This document shows, in pieces, positions 25,839 to 33,064 of a stretch of 64,000 nucleotides of DNA. A model generated the notes under the pieces. That model searched no databases. It saw nothing but the letters and a program-made list of their open reading frames with translations, and had not been told where the DNA came from. Positions within the stretch are counted from its first letter, which is position 1. Each line of letters begins with the position of its first letter. The DNA comes from Paenibacillus thalictri (GTDB lineage Bacteria; Bacillota; Bacilli; Paenibacillales; NBRC-103111), in contig NZ_SIRE01000028.1 in the NCBI RefSeq assembly GCF_004307995.1, positions 1-64,000 on the forward strand. The letters run 5' to 3'. The translations under genes were made by a program, and so were the position numbers.

Positions 25839-26957
25839 ATGCTGAACAAAATTAAACGAATCGACGTCCCCATATTGATGATTCTGCTCGTTTTTATGGG
25901 AATGAGCACGGCGGTTATTTATAGCGCAACGCAAGGCACCAGTTTTGCCGGCATTCATATCAACAATATCGTTACATTTGCCGTCCTGTTCGTGCCGTTG
26001 ATCCTTGTAGCGTTGTTCGATTACCGTATCATAGTCCAGCACTTGTCTTATATCTTATACGGCGTGGGGATTTTACTGCTGCTGTTTGTCGTTTTTAAAG
26101 GGATGAATATTAACGGTTCGCAGCGCTGGATCGACCTGAAGGTGATGGCCTTCCAGCCCTCCGAGCTGATGAAGCTGTTTATTATTCTGGTTTTGTCCAA
26201 ATGGCTCAAAACCCGCAACGGGCATTCTCTGCGTTTGACAAATGATTTGCTGCCCCTTGGCGCGCTTGTTGCCGTACCTTTTTTCATCGTACTCCAGCAG
26301 CCCGATCTGGGTACCTCCATCGTGTTTTTGGCGATTTTTATCGGCATGATGTGGATCGGAAATATCGAGTGGAAACATCTGATCGCCGGGCTGAGTGCCG
26401 TTGCTGTGGTGGTGGCCAGCGTGACCGCGTTGTACTTTTACAATTTTGCCTTGTTCTCCAAAATCGTCAAACCGCACCAGCTGCACCGAATCCAGACCTT
26501 TCTCGACCCCACCTTGGACGCCAATAACAGCTGGCATGTGCTGAACTCGATTAAAGCCATATCGTTTGGCCAATTGATGGGGGAAGGCTTCCGGCACGGC
26601 AGAATGGTTCAAGGAGGGTTTATCCCTTACGATTACGCGGATTCGATTTTTGTGGTGATCGGCGAGGAGTTCGGGTTTCTTGGCGCTTCCGCTTTGTTTA
26701 TGCTTTATTTTATTCTGATCTACCGGATGATCCGTATTGCCGTGGATACCAGGGACGATGAAGGCAAATATTTGATCGTGGGCGTTATTTCGATGTTTAC
26801 GCTGCAAATTTTCGAAAATGTGGCGATGCATACCGGCCTGATGCCACTTACGGGGATCGCGCTGCCTTTTGTCAGCTATGGCGGCAGCTCGCTGCTCACC
26901 AACATGCTAGCTATCGGCTTTGTGCTGAGTGTCAAGATTCATGAGGAACCTTTGTAA
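25839..26957 (+). CDS. SEDS-family peptidoglycan glycosyltransferase (RodA-like, divergent)
   Basis: A 372-aa membrane protein with about ten helices. NINGSQRWIDL near 88-98 and the C-terminal PFVSYGGSSLLTNM near 345 are SEDS hallmarks, which with a class B PBP elongate the lateral wall. The loop before the fourth extracellular helix reads DYADSIFVVIGEEFGFLGA; the usual HTDF is replaced by YADS while the Asp is kept, marking a divergent RodA branch. The ATG at 25839 has only GGATGGG upstream. It is the second SEDS gene in the window, on the opposite strand to ftsW and 4 kb away. Confidence 0.85.
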   Translation: MLNKIKRIDVPILMILLVFMGMSTAVIYSATQGTSFAGIHINNIVTFAVLFVPLILVALFDYRIIVQHLSYILYGVGILLLLFVVFKGMNINGSQRWIDLKVMAFQPSELMKLFIILVLSKWLKTRNGHSLRLTNDLLPLGALVAVPFFIVLQQPDLGTSIVFLAIFIGMMWIGNIEWKHLIAGLSAVAVVVASVTALYFYNFALFSKIVKPHQLHRIQTFLDPTLDANNSWHVLNSIKAISFGQLMGEGFRHGRMVQGGFIPYDYADSIFVVIGEEFGFLGASALFMLYFILIYRMIRIAVDTRDDEGKYLIVGVISMFTLQIFENVAMHTGLMPLTGIALPFVSYGGSSLLTNMLAIGFVLSVKIHEEPL

Positions 26958-26968
26958 TCGCGCCACGC

Positions 26969-27005
26969 AAAAATGCCGCCATGCCCATTTCGGGACATGG
27001 ACGGC
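26969..27005 (-). terminator. Terminator of the CE15-like esterase gene
   Basis: GCCGTCCATGTCCC pairs with GGGCATGGCGGC (small bulges) and is followed by ATTTTTG on the minus strand, 34 nt past the esterase stop. Confidence 0.75.
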
Positions 27006-27038
27006 AAGCGGCGGCACTGCCCGCATAAACGGATCCAT

Positions 27039-28166
27039 TTACTGTAGATGCCGGTCCGCAGCATCGATGAAACACGACCAATCGTATTCGGTCAAATCGT
27101 GTTTTCCTGCTCTCAGATGGTACGCGATGCGCCCTTCTTGCAGCGGATATCCCGGATCCGGCTTTTCCCGCCGGCCCGCCGCGGCCAAACCTTTAAGCCC
27201 ATACAATTCATAGACGGGACTGGCCAGCGTGCATGCCCAATATTCCGCATCCGGATCGGCCCATGTATCTTCCGTAGCGCTGGTGACATAAAGCAGCCGG
27301 GGCGCGGCAAGAGCGAGCAGCATGTGCTGATCCACCGGCAAATCGTTTTCCTTGCCGTTGTAGCTTTTGAAATTGCCGCTAAACCAGTGGGGGAACTTTT
27401 CATTGATCGCCTGAACCGTCTCGCCTTGCTTGCCCCTGCTGACAGCAGCTCCGCCGCAGCCGGAGTTGTTACTGACCACCATCGCAAACCGATCATCTTG
27501 CGCTCCGCACCAAAGCGCCGTTTTGCCGCCTCTGGAGTGTCCGACGACAGCAACTCGATTGGCGTCGATATCCGGATCTTCTGCGAGATAATCCATCACG
27601 CGGCTTGCTCCCCAAGCCCATGCGGCGATCGTTCCCCATGCATCGCCTTCACGAGTAATGCCAGGGGGGTCGAATATGCCGTGGACACCGTTTATAAAAC
27701 CGTCATGGTCGTCCGGATCGACATCCGCCACATGAAACGCTGCCGCCGCATAACCGCGGGATACGATATATTCCGCCGGCCAGAAAGCGCTTTTGATAGT
27801 ACGGTCAGGATCGATATGTTCCTCTTCCCGGTTGTTGATGAGCAGGAAAGCGGGTACTGGCCGATGGATGTCCGCAGGAATAAACAGGAGTAAACGGATG
27901 ACCCCCGTACCTCCAGGGCCTTCATAAACGATGTTGATTTGTTTCCTTACCGCTCTGCCGTCCATCCATCCGTCCGAACGATCCACCGTTTCAAACCGCA
28001 GCTCAGCCGGCCGGTCTATTGCATTTCTGCCGTAGACATGCTGCCGAAACAACTCCAGAATCTCGGGCCGTCTCAGCTGCCATTGCTCCCGCGTCGTAAT
28101 TCGCTCGCCTTCGCTTCCTGTCAGAAGATCCGGCAGCTCCCATTTTCCTGCTGCAATATGCTCCAT
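27039..28166 (-). CDS. CE15-like carbohydrate esterase (glucuronoyl esterase type alpha/beta hydrolase)
   Basis: A 375-aa alpha/beta hydrolase. The nucleophile serine is in VVGHSRGGKTALWCG near 217-231, followed by the NNSGCGGAAVSRGKQGE block near 245-260 that is distinctive for CE15-like esterases; the candidate catalytic histidine is in RAGKHDLTEYDW near 350. CE15 enzymes cleave ester bonds between lignin alcohols and 4-O-methyl-glucuronate on xylan. There is no signal peptide, so a cytoplasmic deacetylase/esterase acting on imported oligosaccharides is the better reading. GGAG precedes the ATG at 28166. No carbohydrate-active genes are adjacent. Confidence 0.75.
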   Translation of the reverse strand: MEHIAAGKWELPDLLTGSEGERITTREQWQLRRPEILELFRQHVYGRNAIDRPAELRFETVDRSDGWMDGRAVRKQINIVYEGPGGTGVIRLLLFIPADIHRPVPAFLLINNREEEHIDPDRTIKSAFWPAEYIVSRGYAAAAFHVADVDPDDHDGFINGVHGIFDPPGITREGDAWGTIAAWAWGASRVMDYLAEDPDIDANRVAVVGHSRGGKTALWCGAQDDRFAMVVSNNSGCGGAAVSRGKQGETVQAINEKFPHWFSGNFKSYNGKENDLPVDQHMLLALAAPRLLYVTSATEDTWADPDAEYWACTLASPVYELYGLKGLAAAGRREKPDPGYPLQEGRIAYHLRAGKHDLTEYDWSCFIDAADRHLQ

Positions 28167-28318
28167 CCCCGCTCCACTCGCTTTCTCACCGTTTGATAAG
28201 CTGCTTCCTAACGCAGGTTGTAAAAAGCTGTAAGTAAGTCCATTATATCAAGCATTTGGCGTCCCCGGACGCTTGGCACCAGATTTTTTTCATAAAACAT
28301 ACGCCCGGTAAAAGCAAA

Positions 28319-28523
28319 AAGACCCCCGCCGCTTGGGGAGGCCACTGAAAAAGTGAACGCTGCATGAGCGAATCATGCTTACAATCGCCAATTGTCCCCG
28401 AATTTCTTGAATGTACCTGCTTGCGGCAGGTGAAATTCGGGGACAAAAGCGAACGCTGGCGCTTCTCCAGCATGATTTCGTTCACTCCGCTGCTTTTTCA
28501 GTGGCCCCCCGCCAAGGCGAGGG
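28319..28523. repeat. Long palindromic element at the qox operon terminator
   Basis: GGCCACTGAAAAAG (from 28340) and CTTTTTCAGTGGCC (to 28506) bound a 167-bp imperfect palindrome. Internal paired blocks are AGTGAACG/CGTTCACT, TTGTCCCCGAATTTC/GAAATTCGGGGACAA and a terminal ACCTGCttgcgGCAGGT hairpin. Outside it CCCTCGCC and GGCGGGGG pair and are followed by TCTTTTTG on the minus strand. It looks as if a palindromic element sits inside the loop of the qoxD terminator. No coding potential or transposase is present. Confidence 0.8.
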
Positions 28524-28537
28524 CCGTGAAGTCGCGC

Positions 28538-28867
28538 TTAATGCGCAACCTGGTTGTAGGTCATAATCCAAATCGATCCGGCGACAATCGTCAGCAGGAT
28601 GATGATGCCGAGTACCAAAGCGGACATGTTCCAGCGGGCGTTTTCCCCATCTTTCAAATGCATGAAGAAAAACAGCTGCACCGCAAATTGCAAGACCGCC
28701 ATAATCAGGATCAGGAGAAGCGTTGCCGTCCTGCCCAGCATGCCGTTCATCACTACGACTAGCGGGATAATCGTCAGCACGATGGAAAGCGCAAAACCGA
28801 TCACGTACGACTTGAGCGATCCGTGCGATGCTTGATGCTCATGGGAAGAAGTGTTGTTTGCTGCCAC
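28538..28867 (-). CDS. qoxD: Quinol oxidase subunit IV
   Basis: A 109-aa protein with three membrane helices (about 20-42, 47-70, 80-103) and the LQFAVQLFFFMHLKDG segment characteristic of the CyoD/QoxD/CtaF small subunit of heme-copper oxidases. It stabilises assembly of subunit I and does not bind cofactors. The GTG start at 28867 has GGGGGTGATG upstream and lies two nt after the qoxC stop. It is the last gene of the qoxABCD unit, followed by the palindromic terminator region. Confidence 0.92.
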   Translation of the reverse strand: MAANNTSSHEHQASHGSLKSYVIGFALSIVLTIIPLVVVMNGMLGRTATLLLILIMAVLQFAVQLFFFMHLKDGENARWNMSALVLGIIILLTIVAGSIWIMTYNQVAH

Positions 28868-28868
28868 G

Positions 28869-29474
28869 TTACATCACCCCCATCAAATAAACGACGGTAA
28901 AGACGAAAATCCATACGACGTCGAGAAAATGCCAGTACAAGCTCAGAACTTCCACTTTGCGTTTGGTGACCGGCGTAATGCCTCTTTTGCCAAGCTGCAG
29001 CATCAGCCCGACCATCCACACAAGGCCAAGCGAGACGTGAAGCCCGTGCGTGCCGACCAGCGCGAAAAATCCGGATAAAAACGCGCTGGTGCTCATTGTT
29101 GCGCCTTCATGCACAGCCATCGTGACAAACTCCGTTACTTCGAGCGCGATAAAAGAGGCGCCAAGCAGCGCGGTGACGACAAGCCAGCCGATCAACTGGT
29201 TTTTGCGTCCCTGATGCATTGCCAATACGGCAAGCCCGCTGGTAAAGCTGCTTGTAAGAAGGATGAACGTTTCGGCGATAATACCCGGCATTTTGAACAG
29301 CTCATGCGGCGTTGGTCCGCCATTGGTATTGCCGTGAAGCACCACATAGGTGGCGAATAAGGAACCGAACAAAATACAGTCGGTAATCAGAAATATCCAG
29401 AACCCGAATGTCTTGAGCGACTCGTGATCCTCATGCTCATGATGAGCGTGTTCATGCGCTGCAGCGTGTGCCAT
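28869..29474 (-). CDS. qoxC: Quinol oxidase subunit III
   Basis: A 201-aa protein with five membrane helices, the number found in bacterial quinol oxidase subunit III. It has a His-rich N-terminus (AHAAAHEHAHHEHEDHE) before helix 1, SFTSGLAVLAMHQGR near 75-90, and the conserved VGTHGLHVSLGLVW segment near 138-151. It supports proton uptake and stability of subunit I. Its ATG overlaps the qoxB stop by one nt (TGATG), so the two are translationally coupled. Confidence 0.94.
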   Translation of the reverse strand: MAHAAAHEHAHHEHEDHESLKTFGFWIFLITDCILFGSLFATYVVLHGNTNGGPTPHELFKMPGIIAETFILLTSSFTSGLAVLAMHQGRKNQLIGWLVVTALLGASFIALEVTEFVTMAVHEGATMSTSAFLSGFFALVGTHGLHVSLGLVWMVGLMLQLGKRGITPVTKRKVEVLSLYWHFLDVVWIFVFTVVYLMGVM

Positions 29475-31447
29475 CAGACCTTCGCCCCCCTCAATGCGGA
29501 TTCGGTCCGCTCAATTTCATCAACAGGAATATAATAATCCGTATCGTAAGTGAACGAGCGTGTGATCATACAGATGCCGATACCTACAAGCGCCGGAATC
29601 GACATCCACATCCAGCCCCATACAAAACCGAAGCCGGCGACAAACCAGAGTGCCGATTTGATAAACGGAATGGCCGAGTTTTTCGGCATATGAATCGGCT
29701 CCAGCGGTATCTTCGGCGTGCGTGCCGTACCTTTCAAGCGAGCTTGCTTCCGTTCCCACCAATCGTCCACATGCTCCACTTGCGGCAGCGTGGCAAAGTT
29801 ATAAGCCGGAGCGGGAGACGGAATCGACCATTCCAACGTGCGGCCGTCCCATGGATCGCCGGTTGTATCTTTTTCTTGAAACTTGATGCTATGAGCGATT
29901 TGCCATACTTGGAACAGGAACCCGATACCCATCAGGAAACCGCCGACTGTCGATATCATATTAAGCGGGCCCCAGCCCATATCGAAGTCGTACACGTACA
30001 CACGCCGCGTCATCCCCATGAGACCAAGGAAATATTGCGGCATAAAGCAGACATAGAAGCCGATATTCCAGAGCCAGAACGCCCATTTGCCAAGATGCTC
30101 GTTAAGCTTGAAGCCGAACATTTTCGGCCACCAATAATACAGTCCGGCGAAGTAACCAAAAGCGACGCCGCCGATCAGTACCTGATGGAAATGCGCGATC
30201 AGGAAGTAGCTGTTGTGGAACTGGAAGTCCGCCGGCGCCACGGAAAGCAGCACCCCGGTCATGCCGCCGACGACAAAACACGGAATAAACGCAATCGTCC
30301 ACATCATCGGCGTTTTAAATCGAATCCGGCCGCGGAACATCGTAAACAGCCAGTTGAAAACTTTCACCCCGGTCGGGATCGCAATCGCCATCGTGGATAT
30401 GGCAAAAAATGTATTTACATCCGCACCCGAACCCATCGTAAAGAAGTGATGGGCCCAAGTGAAAAACGACAGCACGCTGATAATCAGCATCGCAAATACC
30501 ATCGATTTATAGCCAAACAGCTTCTTTTTGGAAAATGTAGCCACAATCTCGGAAAAAATCCCGAATGCCGGAACTACGACAATGTATACCTCGGGGTGTC
30601 CCCACATCCAGATCAGGTTGATGTACATCATCGGGTTGCCGCCGCCGTCGAGCGTAAAGAAATGCGCGCCGACAAAACGGTCAAGGAACAACAGCGCCAG
30701 CGTGACGGTCAGAATCGGGAATGCAAAGATGATCATGATGCAGCTCGAAAATACGGACCAGGTGAACATCGGCATTTTCATCAGCTTCATGCCTGGGGCG
30801 CGCATTTTCAGAATGGTCACGATAAAGTTAATGCCTGTTGCCAAACTCCCGATACCGGAAATTTGAATGCCCCAAATATAGAAGTTCTGCCCTACGCCCG
30901 GGCTATGCGACACTTCGGAAAGCGGCGGGTACGCAAGCCATCCGGCATCCGGCGAACCGCCGATAATAAACGATACGTTAAACAGCATCGCGCCCCAGAA
31001 AAACATCCAGAAGCTCAGCGAGTTCAGGAACGGATACGCCACGTCGCGGGCGCCGATTTGCAGCGGTACGACGATATTAAAAAGACCAAACATCAGCGGC
31101 ATCGCCATAAACAAAATCATGATGACGCCATGTGTCGTAAATATTTGGTTATAGTGATCGGCTTGCAGGAACTGCGCGTTCGGCACCGCAAGCTGCAGCC
31201 GCATCAGCAGCGCATCCACGCCGCCGCGGAACAGCATAAGGATGGAGCATATGATATACATGATGCCGATACGCTTATGATCGACGCTTGTCAGCCATTC
31301 GCGCCACAGCCAACCCCATTTTTGAAAAAACGAAAGCACGGCGACGATAGCCACCATCGCAATGGCGATACTGACCTGTGCCCCGAGAATAAGCGGGTCG
31401 CCGGTTACGAAAAACCAGGATGCGAAATGCTTGATTTGATCCAGCAT
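29474..31447 (-). CDS. qoxB: Quinol oxidase subunit I (heme-copper catalytic subunit)
   Basis: A 657-aa catalytic subunit with about 14-15 membrane helices. Heme and copper ligands are seen in THGVIMIL (low-spin heme His, near 105), WMWGHPEVYI near 281 (Cu-B His and the cross-linked Tyr), THHF-like WAHHFFTMG near 332 (two Cu-B His) and HFHQVLIGG near 420 (heme ligands). It reduces oxygen to water and pumps protons. The operon order II-I-III-IV and the lack of Cu-A in subunit II point to a cytochrome aa3-600 type menaquinol oxidase. The ATG at 31447 follows AAAGGAAG. Confidence 0.96.
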   Translation of the reverse strand: MLDQIKHFASWFFVTGDPLILGAQVSIAIAMVAIVAVLSFFQKWGWLWREWLTSVDHKRIGIMYIICSILMLFRGGVDALLMRLQLAVPNAQFLQADHYNQIFTTHGVIMILFMAMPLMFGLFNIVVPLQIGARDVAYPFLNSLSFWMFFWGAMLFNVSFIIGGSPDAGWLAYPPLSEVSHSPGVGQNFYIWGIQISGIGSLATGINFIVTILKMRAPGMKLMKMPMFTWSVFSSCIMIIFAFPILTVTLALLFLDRFVGAHFFTLDGGGNPMMYINLIWMWGHPEVYIVVVPAFGIFSEIVATFSKKKLFGYKSMVFAMLIISVLSFFTWAHHFFTMGSGADVNTFFAISTMAIAIPTGVKVFNWLFTMFRGRIRFKTPMMWTIAFIPCFVVGGMTGVLLSVAPADFQFHNSYFLIAHFHQVLIGGVAFGYFAGLYYWWPKMFGFKLNEHLGKWAFWLWNIGFYVCFMPQYFLGLMGMTRRVYVYDFDMGWGPLNMISTVGGFLMGIGFLFQVWQIAHSIKFQEKDTTGDPWDGRTLEWSIPSPAPAYNFATLPQVEHVDDWWERKQARLKGTARTPKIPLEPIHMPKNSAIPFIKSALWFVAGFGFVWGWMWMSIPALVGIGICMITRSFTYDTDYYIPVDEIERTESALRGAKV

Positions 31448-31471
31448 GGGCTTTTACTTCCTTTCCATTAT

Positions 31472-32497
31472 CTAGTGGCCTGCATGATGCCCGGCCTGCT
31501 CAGGTTTTTGCTGCGCTTGCGGTTGTGCCGGAGCTTTTGGCTCCGCAGAAGACTGCTTGACATCGCCCCCCGTTTGCGAAGACGAGCCCATGTCCGTCTG
31601 GCCGCTTCCCATCGTATGGGAGCCGTGGGCGTGCCCTTGTCCTCCAGCCGCATATTTGGTGACGATTTTATTAAACAATCCTTCGGGGAACGAGGAGTAA
31701 TATTGCTTCACCGATTTGCCCGGTTTGGCCAGTGCATCGTAGGTCTCCATCGTCAGGCCCGGCGACGATTTCTTGATCTGCTGAACCCATGCGTCAAAGT
31801 CAGCCTGACTTGTCGCTTTTACGTCAAACCGCATATCGGCAAAATGCTCGCCGCTGAAATTGGCTCCAGACCCGAAATACGTACCCGGTTCGTCAGCCTG
31901 CAAAAACAGCGTCATCGCCATACCGGACATCGTGTACATCTGTCCGCCCAGCTGCGGAATCCAAAACGAGTTCATCGGCGCATCGGATGTAAGCTCGAAC
32001 TTAATCGGCACGCCTTCCGGTATTTGGATCGAGTTGACGGTCGCTATGCCAAGCTCAGGATATGTGAAGAGCCATTTCCAGTCCAGCGACGTCGCTTGAA
32101 TGACGACCGGCTTCTGGGCCGATTCGATCGGCTTGGACGGCTCCAGATGATGCGTATACCGTGCGGTAGTGATGGCCAATATGATGATAACAATGATAGG
32201 AATTCCCCACCATACGATTTCCATCGTTGTACTGTGCGACCAATTCGGCTGGTAGGCCGCTTTGTTCTCCGGCTTATCGCGGTAACGCCAGACGATATAG
32301 GCGGTTAAGATAAGTACCGGCACCAAGATGACCGCGCACAAGATGGAGGAAAAATAAATCAGATCTTTCTGGCTTTGCCCGATTGGACCTTTAGGGTCGA
32401 GCACGATGATTTGTTCTCCGCAGCCCGATACAAGGGCAAGCATAAACATCACAAGCAGCGGAATTGCGGCCCGAAAAACTTGTTTCGGCTTTTGCAT
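31472..32497 (-). CDS. qoxA: Quinol oxidase subunit II, lipoprotein
   Basis: A 341-aa lipoprotein (lipobox LALVSGC, Cys near 26) with two membrane helices (about 45-70 and 90-112) and an external cupredoxin domain. The Cu-A site of cytochrome c oxidases is absent: the expected CxxxC loop reads SGANFSGEHFADMRF. This is diagnostic of quinol-using enzymes, as is WIPQLGGQMYTMSGM near 190. The C-terminal 55 residues form a Gly/His/Gln-rich tail (GHAHGSHTMGSG at its start, AGHHAGH at its end) beyond the normal family end. AAGGAGG lies 7 nt before ATG 32497. Confidence 0.94.
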   Translation of the reverse strand: MQKPKQVFRAAIPLLVMFMLALVSGCGEQIIVLDPKGPIGQSQKDLIYFSSILCAVILVPVLILTAYIVWRYRDKPENKAAYQPNWSHSTTMEIVWWGIPIIVIIILAITTARYTHHLEPSKPIESAQKPVVIQATSLDWKWLFTYPELGIATVNSIQIPEGVPIKFELTSDAPMNSFWIPQLGGQMYTMSGMAMTLFLQADEPGTYFGSGANFSGEHFADMRFDVKATSQADFDAWVQQIKKSSPGLTMETYDALAKPGKSVKQYYSSFPEGLFNKIVTKYAAGGQGHAHGSHTMGSGQTDMGSSSQTGGDVKQSSAEPKAPAQPQAQQKPEQAGHHAGH

Positions 32498-32860
32498 GGC
32501 GATCCTCCTTAACAACTTTCTTCATAAGGTTGTTTCATGTTTTTTCTGGGTTGCGCCAGCAAAATTGGCTTCGTCAGCAAGTCCTCCGCCACCCTATGAA
32601 TTCAATGTCACTGGCTTCATGAAACAATGTGATTTCTTTCACTATTAACATAACAGATTTCCACATATTATTCTCCTCAGTTAACAAATTAGTCATCGGT
32701 TTGCCTTTTGTTGGACAAAACTTTTGTCACGAAGTTGCCGCAATCTCACCCGACCGGCGTGAGCGGCGCTTGTCCTTAACCGAAATATTTTATCGTTCTT
32801 GCCCGTATTTCATTCACATCTCCATCATACATATGGACTAAAGGAGGTGACGTGCGATTT
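32498..32860. other. Divergent intergenic region upstream of qoxA
   Basis: This 363-nt gap is noticeably AT-rich between about 32600 and 32720. Apart from the possible 30-codon leader ORF at 32574-32666, I find no hairpin with a T-run, no riboswitch and no convincing paired -35/-10 for qoxA. Confidence 0.4.
32574..32666 (-). CDS. Possible 30-codon leader ORF upstream of qoxA
   Basis: An ORF starting MWKSVMLIVKEITLF and ending WRRTC has GAGGAG exactly 7 nt before its ATG at 32666, and its stop is 76 nt before the qoxA start. The good ribosome binding site and the position in the qox leader suggest a translated uORF, but there is no homology that I recognise. It could equally be chance. Confidence 0.3.
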   Translation of the reverse strand: MWKSVMLIVKEITLFHEASDIEFIGWRRTC

Positions 32861-32998
32861 ATGGGCCAGCACCAAACGCTTTACATCGTCGTGATAGACG
32901 AGATGAGTCATTGTTTTTCCACTTATGACGAATTCTGCAACTTTATGTCGGAGAACAGCCACCGCTGCATCACCAAAATTGAAAAAAGCGAGGATTAA
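32861..32998 (+). CDS. Small soluble protein, function unknown
   Basis: A 45-aa protein, MGQHQTLYIVVIDEM at the start, with three cysteines and several histidines (MSHCFSTYDEFCNFM, SHRCITKIEK). AAGGAGGTGA lies 8-10 nt before the ATG at 32861; a GTG three codons earlier is also in frame. A good terminator begins at its last codons. The strong binding site and terminator support a real single-gene unit. Cys/His content could suit metal binding, but no family is recognised. Confidence 0.65.
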   Translation: MGQHQTLYIVVIDEMSHCFSTYDEFCNFMSENSHRCITKIEKSED

Positions 32999-33026
32999 GC
33001 TTGGCAGCCCAATTCCCTCGCTTTTG
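32983..33026. terminator. Bidirectional terminator between the 45-aa gene and the DUF4091 gene
   Basis: AAAAGCGAGG (32985-32994) and CCTCGCTTTT (33016-33025) pair, with A-run and T-run flanks serving both strands. Confidence 0.85.
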
Positions 33027-33064
33027 ATCGATACACGATTCGAATCCCTTTTTATGAATGCGCT

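Noticed and set aside
29468..32308. A 946-codon open frame on the plus strand opposite the qox genes
   Set aside because: It is a shadow of the GC-rich minus-strand qoxA-qoxB codons; composition is His/Arg-rich and no domain is recognisable.
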